Shown: piece by piece, positions 1 through 7,711 of the stretch
Position numbering within the stretch: the stretch's first letter is position 1
Layout: the number at the start of each line of letters is the position of its first letter
DNA from: SVQP01 sp045594705
GTDB taxonomy: Bacteria; Bacillota; Clostridia; Oscillospirales; CAG-272
Assembly (NCBI GenBank): GCA_045594705.1
Contig: JAZNZB010000033.1
Coordinates: 3,744 to 67,743 of the forward strand
Direction of reading: 5' to 3'
Length of the DNA stretch: 64,000 bases
Notes under the pieces: model-generated
Told to the model about the DNA's origin: nothing
The model's input: the letters and a program-made list of their open reading frames with translations, nothing else
Databases searched by the model: none
Program-made: the position numbers and the translations under genes

Positions 1-485
1 TCGTTTTTGCCAAAGCCCGTGGGACTGACGATGCGCTCCACATCCGAAGGATATCCCTCGATCTTATAATGCAGATAACTGTTGACACCGCGCTCAGCCA
101 GCTTGCGACGGAAATCGTCGGCCGCCTGCTGTCCTGCATAGCAGGTGATGACAACGCTGTCCACGGTAAAGGAAAGGCTACGGAACACCTCGATCAGTCG
201 CAGCGCATCCTGGTCGTAGGTAATGCCCAGATCGGCACGCATCTTGTTCTTGGCAATATCGGCTGCGTTGACTACCAGAATGATCTCCGCTTCCTCGCGC
301 AAGCTCAGCAGCATGCGCAGCTTGCTGTCGGGTGCAAAGCCGGGTAACACACGGGATGCATGATAATCGTCGAACAGCTTTCCGCCGAATTCCATGTATA
401 ATTTGCCACCGAACTGATCGATCCGCTTTCTGATCTGCTCGGATTGCAGCTTTACGTATTTGTCATTATCAAAACCGATTCTCAT
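1..485 (-). CDS. DUF1846 family protein, 3' part cut off by window edge
   Basis: Only the first 161 residues are visible; the frame is open to the left edge, so the gene is truncated by the window and not broken. The protein begins MRIGFDNDKY and contains KLYMEFGGKLFDDYHASRVL and DLGITYDQDALRLI, which I recognise as the conserved N-terminus of DUF1846 proteins, soluble cytoplasmic proteins of about 500 residues with no settled function. The start ATG is preceded by a GAGGGA ribosome binding site and, further upstream, by a good promoter. It is followed by no gene in the window. The family call rests on remembered sequence; function is unknown. Confidence 0.85.
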   Translation of the reverse strand, partial: MRIGFDNDKYVKLQSEQIRKRIDQFGGKLYMEFGGKLFDDYHASRVLPGFAPDSKLRMLLSLREEAEIILVVNAADIAKNKMRADLGITYDQDALRLIEVFRSLSFTVDSVVITCYAGQQAADDFRRKLAERGVNSYLHYKIEGYPSDVERIVSPTGFGKN

Positions 486-523
486 GTTGCCATCCCTCGT
501 TTCCGTTTCCAAATTCACCTTAT

Positions 524-552
524 ATTGTATCACAAATCATCACGCTTGTAAA
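524..552 (-). promoter_or_regulatory. sigma-A promoter of the DUF1846 gene
   Basis: On the minus strand TTTACA (552-547) and TACAAT (529-524) are separated by 17 bp, 39 bases before the start codon. Confidence 0.7.
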
Positions 553-568
553 TAGCGCGACACAATTT

Positions 569-2011
569 TTATCCGATCAGAAGATTCGCCGCACGGCAAA
601 GCTGCTCGTATGCATGCGAGAATTCCGCATAGGTGCGCAGCTTTTGCGCGTTCCAGGTGTTCTCACTGAGTGCCGCCATGCGCTCTGCCACCAGTCTGCG
701 CTCCTCGGCAATGCCCTCGGCCACCGTGGGAAAGCTTGTGGGAATGGTGTCGCCCCATGCCAGCAGCTGTCCGCCCAGCACGTTGTCGTTGGCGGGAATC
801 TCAATCGTCACGCCGCGGTAAGGAGAATCGGGATGCACGGGAGTCCAACGGTAAATGCTCCAGTCATACACCTCTTTTTGCGACCAATATGCTGCGGGAG
901 TAACCACGTACATGGGTCTCCAGGAGCTGTTGATGATCTTGAAGCCACCCGCAAGCAGCTGCGGTGTGGTCTGATAGTAGTTTTCCCAGCTGTGCAGGAT
1001 GATATCCTTGGAAACGAACTCGTTGACCGAAGGAGCAAAGCCCTCCCAAGCCATCACCTTTTTGCCCTTCGCAACCACTGCGTCGGCCATTTTCTGCACG
1101 AAATTTGCAAGCATTCTCTCTGCAAGATATCTCTTGTCCTCACAGTCAAAATCAATGCCGCATTCCTCCGCATACGCGCGGCAGCCTTGGTTTGTCGTCC
1201 ACTTCTCAATGGCTGCCTCGTCACCGCCCACGTGCACGTACTCGGCATTCGGGAACATATCGCAAAGCTCCGAAAACAGGGCTTGCATAGCCTGCATGGC
1301 CTCCCCTGTCTGCGGAATGATGTTATCCGTACCAAAGATCTCGGGGTATGCAAGGCAAAGCTGCGTGCAATGGCCGGGCACGTCGATCTCGGGAATGAGC
1401 GAGATGCCGCGCTCGGCAGCATACTTATTCAAATACGCGATATCCTCGGAAGTATAAGAGCGGCCCTCGGTTGCCAGCTTCGGATAGATCATGCTGGGCA
1501 ACGTATAGCTCTGGTCGTCGGTAAAGTGCAGGTGCAGTCTGCTGACCTTATAAAACCAGCAGAGATCCACATAGGAGAGCAGATAATCAAAGGGATGCCA
1601 GTTGCGCGCCAGATCGATCATGACGCAGCGGTGCTCACAATCGGGCAGGTCTCGCACCTCGCAAACAGGCAGACTGACGCGGCCGTCCGCCACGTGCAAA
1701 AGCTGACCCAGGGTCGCCAGTGCATACTGCATGCCCTGCTCGTCTGCAGCACAAAGCACCACGCGGGCAGTCTGCACACGCAGGGAGTATTCGCCACTTT
1801 GCATATCGGGATCGGCGCGCAGCACCACCGACGCACCGCGTCCCTCGGTAAAGCGCACGCCCACAAGTCTTTGCGCATAGCCCGCAAACGCCTTTGCAGG
1901 GCGAGCAAACATGGGGTCACAGATCTCCATAATCGGCATGATGGCAAGCGATTCCTGTCTGTAGGTGATATATTTGGGATAAGGAATCAATGCAAGCGTA
2001 GTGTTTTCCAT
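569..2011 (-). CDS. Glycoside hydrolase family 20 beta-N-acetylhexosaminidase
   Basis: 480 residues without signal peptide or membrane segment, so probably cytoplasmic. It would release terminal N-acetylglucosamine or N-acetylgalactosamine from imported glycans by substrate-assisted retaining catalysis. Residues 1-115 resemble the small alpha/beta GH20b domain. The (beta/alpha)8 barrel follows, with LHLHFTDDQSY at 159-169, PEIDVPGH at 207-214 and the GH20 signature HVGGDEA at 260-266, in which D264 and E265 are the polarising and acid/base pair. The gene stands alone behind its own promoter; an AAAGGA ribosome binding site precedes the ATG. The exact substrate cannot be read from sequence. 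Confidence 0.88.
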   Translation of the reverse strand: MENTTLALIPYPKYITYRQESLAIMPIMEICDPMFARPAKAFAGYAQRLVGVRFTEGRGASVVLRADPDMQSGEYSLRVQTARVVLCAADEQGMQYALATLGQLLHVADGRVSLPVCEVRDLPDCEHRCVMIDLARNWHPFDYLLSYVDLCWFYKVSRLHLHFTDDQSYTLPSMIYPKLATEGRSYTSEDIAYLNKYAAERGISLIPEIDVPGHCTQLCLAYPEIFGTDNIIPQTGEAMQAMQALFSELCDMFPNAEYVHVGGDEAAIEKWTTNQGCRAYAEECGIDFDCEDKRYLAERMLANFVQKMADAVVAKGKKVMAWEGFAPSVNEFVSKDIILHSWENYYQTTPQLLAGGFKIINSSWRPMYVVTPAAYWSQKEVYDWSIYRWTPVHPDSPYRGVTIEIPANDNVLGGQLLAWGDTIPTSFPTVAEGIAEERRLVAERMAALSENTWNAQKLRTYAEFSHAYEQLCRAANLLIG

Positions 2012-2053
2012 GATGTATCCTTTCTCTCCGCACGGGAGTGCTCATATATATCC

Positions 2054-2082
2054 ATTGTAGCACAGTTCGTAGTATTTTGCAA
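2054..2082 (-). promoter_or_regulatory. sigma-A promoter of the GH20 gene
   Basis: Minus-strand TTGCAA (2082-2077), 17 bp, TACAAT (2059-2054), giving a leader of about 40 bases. Confidence 0.75.
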
Positions 2083-2104
2083 TAAAATCACGAAATTTTT
2101 GCGC

Positions 2105-2134
2105 AAAAAACGTAGGGGCGATCAGTGATCGCCC
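2105..2134 (-). terminator. Intrinsic terminator after the M3 peptidase gene
   Basis: A 9-bp perfect stem GGGCGATCA/TGATCGCCC (2116-2134) is followed on the minus strand by CTACG and a run of T. The palindrome belongs to the GTAGGGGCGAT repeat type that recurs near 54433. Confidence 0.65.
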
Positions 2135-2174
2135 GCTACAAATTATGATAAGTTTCATATACGCTTATACAAGA

Positions 2175-3854
2175 TCACAGCGCCTTCGCAATCTCTGCAG
2201 CCTTGTCGGCAAGGATCTCAAGCGCACCGTCCTTGAAGGGAGACGCAAGACCTGCATCCTCGATCAGCTGCTCAAACGCCTTGGTGCCGCCGCACTTTGC
2301 AAAGCCGATGTAACGCTCCAGAGCGGAATCGTAGTCCTCACAGGAAGCTACTAAGAAGCCGATCGCAACCGTCTGCGCAAGGCAGTAGTCAATATAGTAG
2401 AAGGGGCTTTCGTAGATGTGCATCTGATACTGCCATCTGGTTCCCTCTTCGATATAAGGAATGCCCTCAAGGCCCATGTAAGGACGGTACTTTGCTTCAA
2501 GTGCAAGGTAGGTCTGCTTACGCTGCTCGGGCGTCATGTCGGGGGTCTCGTACATCAGGTGCTGGAATTCGTCCACGATCACGCCGTAAGGAATAAAGCT
2601 CAGAGCCTCAAGAAGGTGACGCTTCTTATAGCGCGGTGCCATATCGCCAAAGAACTTGTCCATATACTTCCAGCAAAGGAATTCCATGCTCATGGAGTGG
2701 CACTCGGCAGTCTCCATACCGCCCACGTCCAGCTCGAAGTTGTTCTGATCGCAAGCGAATTTGGCAGCCAGTGCATGGCCAAACTCGTGTGTCATGACGT
2801 CCACGTCACCGCAAGAGCCGTTGAAGTTTGCCAGAATAAAGGGCTGCTTGTATCTGGGGAAGCAGGTGCAGTAGCCACCGCCCCACTTGCCGTCGCGTGC
2901 GTCCACGTCAAAGGCCTCAGCCTCTTGCATGGCGCGCATAAAGTCACCGATCACGGGATTCATGGCGTCATACATTTCCTGCGCTGCGGCAAAAATGCCA
3001 TCCTTATCCAGCATGGGCTTGGGCTGCTCGCCTGCCATGTAAATGGGATCGTCGTAGAACATGATCTGATCAAGGCCCAGCTCCTCTGCCAGCCCTGCCT
3101 TGATGGCAGCTACGCGAGGCACCAGGGAGTCCTTGACGTTGTCACGGAACTTGCGCACCATTTCGGCATCGTAGTCCATTCTGCCCATACGGTAATAGCC
3201 AAGCTCCACAAAGTTCTCATATCCCAGCTTGGTGGCCATGGTGTGGCGCACCTTGACCAGCTTATCGTAAAACTCGTCCAGCTGTGCAGCGTTTGCCTGC
3301 AGGCCGCGGCCGATCGCCTCGGCGCACTCGCGGCGCGTTTCACGGTCGCCGTCCTCCAAGTTTCCGCGCAGCGCGGAGAGCGGCATGGTCTCGCCACGGA
3401 ACTCAAACTGCATTTCCGACATGAACTTGGAATACTCGGTGACGATGCTGTTTTCCAGCTGCATATCCTCCACGATGCAGGGATCAAAGCACTTCATGCC
3501 GATCTCCAGCTGCTTGAAGATACGGGGATTGAGCATCTGCTCCAGCTCAGCGCGGTAGGGAGAGGTCAAAAGCAGCTTACCGTACTCTGCCTGCATGCCC
3601 GAAATGTGCGGGCCGATCTCGTCGTAATATGATACCTCTGTACTGTAAAATTCATCTCTGGTATCCAGCGTAAAGCGGCAGTTGGCCAGGGAAGCCTCGG
3701 TCGCATAGTCGATCATGCTCTCCATGAGCGCGTCCTTTGCAGCGATCACGTCTGCAGCACACGTAGCGGCAGCATTGGCCTTGCAGAACGCCTCAAAGGC
3801 GGCCTGCGCCTCTTCCAGCGTATATCTCTTGTAAGGAATTTGTGAAACCTTCAT
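2175..3854 (-). CDS. M3 family oligoendopeptidase (zinc metallopeptidase)
   Basis: 559 residues, cytoplasmic, no signal peptide. It should hydrolyse short peptides as part of intracellular peptide turnover. The zinc-binding HEFGH motif lies at 356-360 in the context VMTHEFGHALAAKF, and the third ligand is likely E384 in METAECHSMSMEFL. The length of about 560 residues and the motif context fit the M3 subgroup that is related to PepF but shorter than classical PepF/PepB (about 600). A consensus promoter and a GGGGGA ribosome binding site precede it and a terminator follows, so it is monocistronic. Confidence 0.9.
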   Translation of the reverse strand: MKVSQIPYKRYTLEEAQAAFEAFCKANAAATCAADVIAAKDALMESMIDYATEASLANCRFTLDTRDEFYSTEVSYYDEIGPHISGMQAEYGKLLLTSPYRAELEQMLNPRIFKQLEIGMKCFDPCIVEDMQLENSIVTEYSKFMSEMQFEFRGETMPLSALRGNLEDGDRETRRECAEAIGRGLQANAAQLDEFYDKLVKVRHTMATKLGYENFVELGYYRMGRMDYDAEMVRKFRDNVKDSLVPRVAAIKAGLAEELGLDQIMFYDDPIYMAGEQPKPMLDKDGIFAAAQEMYDAMNPVIGDFMRAMQEAEAFDVDARDGKWGGGYCTCFPRYKQPFILANFNGSCGDVDVMTHEFGHALAAKFACDQNNFELDVGGMETAECHSMSMEFLCWKYMDKFFGDMAPRYKKRHLLEALSFIPYGVIVDEFQHLMYETPDMTPEQRKQTYLALEAKYRPYMGLEGIPYIEEGTRWQYQMHIYESPFYYIDYCLAQTVAIGFLVASCEDYDSALERYIGFAKCGGTKAFEQLIEDAGLASPFKDGALEILADKAAEIAKAL

Positions 3855-3886
3855 ATCAGTTCCCCCTTTTTGTTGGTATTACGTTC

Positions 3887-3915
3887 ATTATATCACACGG
3901 ATTTCATTTTGTCTA
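3887..3915 (-). promoter_or_regulatory. sigma-A promoter of the M3 peptidase gene
   Basis: Minus-strand TAGACA (3915-3910), 17 bp, TATAAT (3892-3887). Confidence 0.75.
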
Positions 3916-3926
3916 CCGCTACGTGC

Positions 3927-3956
3927 AAAAAAAGGGCGTTGCGAATGCAACGCCCC
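3927..3956 (-). terminator. Intrinsic terminator of the CBM9-like protein gene
   Basis: Stem GGGCGTTGC/GCAACGCCC with an ATTC loop (3934-3955) followed by seven T on the minus strand, just after the stop codon at 3972. Confidence 0.9.
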
Positions 3957-3971
3957 TTAAAGGATATTGGA

Positions 3972-5561
3972 TTAGTCCTTCTTCTTGAGCACGATTGCGG
4001 TGCCAAGTACTGCTACGATAGCAAGCACGCCTGCGCCAACAACGCCGCCACAGCTGCCGGACTTTTCAGCCTCAGTGGTAGCTTCCTCGGTGCCTGCGGG
4101 AGCCTGGGTTGCAGCCTCAGAGCCTGCGGGAGCATCGGTGCTCTCCTCGGGATCCTGGGTAGTCTCGGGCTCGGTGGGCAGATACTGCTCGAACAGATCG
4201 TAAGGATCGTAGTTGTAGCACTTGACCCAAGCGATGTCCAGAGTAGAGCCTGCAACGCCCTCTTCATCATAGAAGGGAGCAAAGCCCATGGTCTGGATGT
4301 AGTCCTGCCATCTTGCTTCACCGTTCAGGTCAAGCAGCAGATAGTTCCAGTTGCCATCGGTTACCATGTAATCATAGTAGCACTCGTCGACGTGGAAGTC
4401 GGGATCCTGTCTGGTCTTCCAGAGCAGACCGCACTCCTCAGCCTTTTCGGATGCGGTACGGTACTTGATAACCAGGTATCTGACGTCGGAGAGCAGGTTT
4501 CTGGGGTATGCGGTGCTGTAAACGTAGCAGCCGTCAGCCTCAGCAGTGATACGCATGAAGGTGTCCTCACCCTCGGTGATCTGCTCAACCTTAGCGCCTT
4601 CGCCAACCATGGTGTTCATCACGTTTTCCGCGGAGAAGTCGATTGCCTCGCGCAGCTCGTATTCCATATCTTCCTCAGAAATGGAGGGCAGTACGCCTGC
4701 TTCGATCTGAACGTCATCGGGCTTGCCTTCGAAGGTGATGCGAGCAAAGTAATCGTTGACCTTCATGGAGTACTGACCGCCGATACCCTGGCAGAACAGA
4801 ACCTGTGCGTTGGTGGTGGAATCGTTTGCACCTGCAACTTCAAGAACAAACGCGAAGTTGATCTGGTCGCCGTTCTCGGGGTACTTTTCCCAACCGAAAG
4901 CCTTCTGCAGGTCAATTCTCAGCTCATAAGTAACTCTCTTGGTCGCCTCGTCGTATGCACCGACGAAATCGTCCTCGCCGGATTCATACTGGCCGGGGCC
5001 GGGAGTCCAGGAGAAGGTGATGTCTCTGTTATTGATGTTGTCATAGCCAAAGCCCAGCTCGGTATAGGAGGGGTCCTTGCCTACTGCGTCTACGTCAGCA
5101 AAGCCGATCTGCAGGCAGTTGTATGCAAACAGCATAACGTCCTGATCGGGCGTGCAGTAGTAGTCGTCAATGCAGTCGATGTTGAACGCCATGTACATGT
5201 ACTTGCCGTCCCAGCACCAATAAGCATCAAAGAAGCCGCCTGCAACCTTTTCATACAGAGCGTCAGCAGCCTCAGCACCATAGCTGGTGGTGGTTGCCAG
5301 AGTGATGTAGTCCTCAAAATTTTCGAAACGAGCGTACTCGTCCTTGTTGATCACACCGTCAAGAACGGGAGTGATTGCCTGGTAAGGCACGTTCCACTTC
5401 ATGGAAGCCTCGCCTGCTTCGCCTGCAAGAATTTCTTCATTCTTTTCAGCAGAATACTCATAGTAGCCTGCAACCTCAGTGCGATCTGCAGCTGCTGCGG
5501 GAATGACGCAGATAGCGGCGATCATGAGAGCAGCTACGATCAGAGCCAGTGTTCTTTTCAT
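3972..5561 (-). CDS. Secreted, C-terminally anchored CBM9-like surface protein
   Basis: 529 residues from the ATG at 5561, which has a GAGGTG ribosome binding site; an upstream in-frame ATG exists but would bury the signal peptide. Residues 1-25 are a signal peptide. Residues about 55-280 look like a family 9 carbohydrate-binding or DOMON-type beta-sandwich (TPVLDGVINKDEYARF, WDGKYMYMAFNIDC). Residues 300-455 look like a second beta-sandwich. A Thr/Glu/Pro/Ala linker (460-500) leads to GSCGG, a hydrophobic helix and KKKD. No catalytic motif is evident; a glycan-binding role outside the cell is inferred. LPTEP at 461 is not a sortase site because it lies before the linker. The gene stands alone with its own promoter and terminator. 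Confidence 0.7.
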   Translation of the reverse strand: MKRTLALIVAALMIAAICVIPAAAADRTEVAGYYEYSAEKNEEILAGEAGEASMKWNVPYQAITPVLDGVINKDEYARFENFEDYITLATTTSYGAEAADALYEKVAGGFFDAYWCWDGKYMYMAFNIDCIDDYYCTPDQDVMLFAYNCLQIGFADVDAVGKDPSYTELGFGYDNINNRDITFSWTPGPGQYESGEDDFVGAYDEATKRVTYELRIDLQKAFGWEKYPENGDQINFAFVLEVAGANDSTTNAQVLFCQGIGGQYSMKVNDYFARITFEGKPDDVQIEAGVLPSISEEDMEYELREAIDFSAENVMNTMVGEGAKVEQITEGEDTFMRITAEADGCYVYSTAYPRNLLSDVRYLVIKYRTASEKAEECGLLWKTRQDPDFHVDECYYDYMVTDGNWNYLLLDLNGEARWQDYIQTMGFAPFYDEEGVAGSTLDIAWVKCYNYDPYDLFEQYLPTEPETTQDPEESTDAPAGSEAATQAPAGTEEATTEAEKSGSCGGVVGAGVLAIVAVLGTAIVLKKKD

Positions 5562-5621
5562 GTTACACCTCTTCAAAAAATTATTCATAAGCGACGAAAC
5601 ACTCGCCATCCTATTAACCAT

Positions 5622-5650
5622 ATTATACCGAATATCGCACTCCGTGTCAA
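5622..5650 (-). promoter_or_regulatory. sigma-A promoter of the CBM9-like protein gene
   Basis: Minus-strand TTGACA (5650-5645), 17 bp, TATAAT (5627-5622); full consensus. Confidence 0.9.
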
Positions 5651-5689
5651 GAGTATTTGGAATTTTTTCACACAACAAACAAATTTGGA

Positions 5690-5718
5690 TTGAAATATTG
5701 ATCTGCTTGTGCTATAAT
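5690..5718 (+). promoter_or_regulatory. sigma-A promoter of the esterase gene
   Basis: TTGAAA (5690-5695), 17 bp, TATAAT (5713-5718). It is divergent from the promoter at 5622-5650, with about 40 bp between the two -35 boxes. Confidence 0.85.
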
Positions 5719-5749
5719 ACAATCAAATCATGGAAAGGACGTGTCCGTT

Positions 5750-6568
5750 ATGAAGCACTTTACTCTTTGCCCCTTCCCCGAATATCCCGATTGCACGCTG
5801 ATCGCTTATCTGCACGACAAGAGCCCCGAGCTCAACATCGGTGCGCGCCGCACGGTCATCGTTTGCCCCGGCGGCGGTTACGCATTCCTCTCTGACCGCG
5901 AGGCGGAGCCCATTGCACTGCAGTTTCTGGCGCAGGGCTTTAACGTATTCATTCTGCGCTACTCGATCTGCGAAAACGCCGCCGCCAATCGCCCCCTGCT
6001 CCAGGCCTGCAAGACGGTCAAGCTTTTGCGCGAGCATGCGGAGGAATACGACGTTGACCCGAATTACATCTTTATCAACGGCTACAGCGCGGGCGGCCAT
6101 CTTTCGGCTTCTTGCGGCACCATGTTTGACCTGCCCGAGATCCGTGAAGCGGTTGGATGCACGGATAACGACCTGCACCGCCCCACGGGCACGGTGCTTG
6201 GTTACCCTGTGATCGCAAGCAACCACTACGGTCATGCAGGCTCGTTCAATATGCTGTGCGGCTCTGCAGAGGCGACCGCCGAGGAGCGCGCTTACTACTC
6301 GGTGGAGAAGCACGTAAACGCCAAGACCGCCCCTGCCTTTCTCTGGCACACGGCCGAGGACCAAGGCGTTCCCGTTCAGAATTCGCTGCTCTACGCACAC
6401 GCACTGGCTGATCACGGGATCTCGTTTGAGCTGCACGTTTACCCCCACGGCCCTCACGGCCTGGCACTCTGCAACAGAGAGACCTCGTACGGACAGCCCC
6501 TTCTGGAGCGCCCCGAATGCGAGAGATGGATCCTGGATGCGGGAAGATGGATGATGAATTTCGCATAA
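5750..6568 (+). CDS. Alpha/beta hydrolase, acetyl-esterase-like
   Basis: 272 residues, cytoplasmic. It resembles the BD-FAE and acetyl xylan esterase-like group that removes acetyl or other acyl groups from sugars. The oxyanion-hole motif is PGGGYAF (40-46), the nucleophile elbow GYSAGG has S113, the likely acid is D204 (TAEDQGVPV) and the likely base H236 (HGPHGL). I start at the ATG at 5750 because AAAGGA lies 10 bases upstream; a GTG at 5741 is too close to it. It is divergently transcribed from the CBM9-like gene, which fits a glycan-related role, but the substrate is not known. Confidence 0.8.
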   Translation: MKHFTLCPFPEYPDCTLIAYLHDKSPELNIGARRTVIVCPGGGYAFLSDREAEPIALQFLAQGFNVFILRYSICENAAANRPLLQACKTVKLLREHAEEYDVDPNYIFINGYSAGGHLSASCGTMFDLPEIREAVGCTDNDLHRPTGTVLGYPVIASNHYGHAGSFNMLCGSAEATAEERAYYSVEKHVNAKTAPAFLWHTAEDQGVPVQNSLLYAHALADHGISFELHVYPHGPHGLALCNRETSYGQPLLERPECERWILDAGRWMMNFA

Positions 6569-6586
6569 AGCAAAAAAATGCAGCCC

Positions 6587-6840
6587 GATGGCGTTGTGTT
6601 CCTAAGGACACAACGCCATCTCTATTCGCCTACGGCGAGTTCTATTGCTTCGCAGTGATATTCGGCTTGTGCCGAGTGGTATTCGCTACGCGAGTTTTGG
6701 AGGCGAATAGAATATAACTGCTCTGTTTACAGAGCAATATCACTTTTGCGAAGCAAAAATATCACGCTGTTGCAAAGCGACAGCATATCACTAAAAACTA
6801 TCAGGAAGAGCGCACTTACTCACCACCGAAAGTGGTAGTG
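6587..6840. repeat. Array of short tandem hairpins (multi-hairpin repeat element)
   Basis: The 357-base gap between the esterase and comF holds no gene. It begins with a perfect 13-bp hairpin (6587-6620). Then come small stems separated by short AT spacers: TCGCC/GGCGA (6626-6638), TCGGC/GCCGA (6662-6675), TCGC/GCGA (about 6683-6693), GCTCTGT/ACAGAGC (6720-6735), TTTTGC/GCAAAA (6744-6758) and GCTGTTGC/GCGACAGC (6766-6784). CTATTCGCC (6622-6630) and GGCGAATAG (6702-6710) enclose the first group. Arrays like this occur widely between genes in gut Clostridia; origin and function are not established. Confidence 0.7.
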
Positions 6841-6852
6841 CTATACAAAAGA

Positions 6853-6886
6853 GCCGATACGGAATCAAATCCATATCGGCTTTTTT
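6853..6886 (+). terminator. Intrinsic terminator, probably bidirectional
   Basis: Stem GCCGATA/TATCGGC extended by GG/CC after one mismatch, followed by TTTTTT on the plus strand. On the minus strand the stem is followed by CTCTTTTG, so it may also end the comF operon. Confidence 0.75.
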
Positions 6887-6925
6887 ACTGTCCTTTAGCA
6901 CCCGTCGGTATGGGGCTGCGTTTTT

Positions 6926-7711
6926 TCATGCTCTCTGACCACTATGATTATTTGATCCTTCCGTTGGCGCATCCACCGCAATGCAGGCCGCGATGATATG
7001 CGCGGGCTTGTAAGGCCTTAATTTGGCTGCACATGCAGACAGCGTCGAGCCCGTGGTGACCACGTCGTCCACCAAGATCACACACTTCCCTTTCAAGTCG
7101 GCACAATGCTCGGGCACGGCCTCAAAGGCGGAAAATGCATTCTGCCGTCTCTGCTCCTCGCCAAGCATCTTTTGCACACGCCCGCCCATGCGACGGATCA
7201 TTTTCACGGGCTTTGGCATCCCAAGCTCGTGCGCCAGAGCCATACACAATCCCTTGGATTGGTCAAATCCGCGTGCACGCTCTGCTTTTTTCGAGCGCGG
7301 TGCCCATACAAGCACGGCATTCTCGGGCGTTTGCCCCAGCTCGGTCAACTGCTTGTAGATCGCAGGTGCCAGCTCTGCCGCCAAAAAGGCCTGCAGCTCG
7401 GCACTTTCCTGATCCTTGAGCTTGAAAACGAGGCGATTTCCCACACCCACACGCTTTTGCGGCTCATATTCCACCAGCTTGAGCAAGGCACTGATGCCAT
7501 GCCTGGGCATGGCGTTGACCGGACGCTTGCAATCTGCCACAGGCTCTCCGCAGCAATGGCAAAGTGCCCCCTTTTGCGCATCCCATTTGACAAGGCAAGG
7601 TGCGCAGAGCGCACGCGGTGCGGCAGAAAATGCATCGTCCAAAAGCGCACCGCAGGCGGCACATTTCGGAGGAAACAGCAATCTGCGCAGCATTCTGAAG
7701 CTCTTTTTCAT
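6926..7711 (-). CDS. comF: ComF family phosphoribosyltransferase-like protein
   Basis: About 261 residues. ComF proteins are cytoplasmic and in naturally competent bacteria are needed for uptake or processing of transforming DNA; in Clostridia competence itself is mostly unproven. The N-terminus carries two CxxC pairs (CAAC and CAPC, then CHCC) typical of the zinc-binding double-zinc-ribbon start. The C-terminal half has the phosphoribosyltransferase signature ILVDDVVTTGSTL. The start overlaps the recD2 stop codon (TGATG arrangement); of two adjacent ATGs the second is better spaced from GAGGTGG. It is the last gene of the ribU-metK-recD2 operon. Confidence 0.85.
   Translation of the reverse strand: MKKSFRMLRRLLFPPKCAACGALLDDAFSAAPRALCAPCLVKWDAQKGALCHCCGEPVADCKRPVNAMPRHGISALLKLVEYEPQKRVGVGNRLVFKLKDQESAELQAFLAAELAPAIYKQLTELGQTPENAVLVWAPRSKKAERARGFDQSKGLCMALAHELGMPKPVKMIRRMGGRVQKMLGEEQRRQNAFSAFEAVPEHCADLKGKCVILVDDVVTTGSTLSACAAKLRPYKPAHIIAACIAVDAPTEGSNNHSGQRA

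Noticed and set aside
4165..4185. LPTEP as sortase signal in the CBM9-like protein
   Set aside because: It is LPTEP, not LPxTG, and lies before the linker about 40 residues ahead of the membrane helix.
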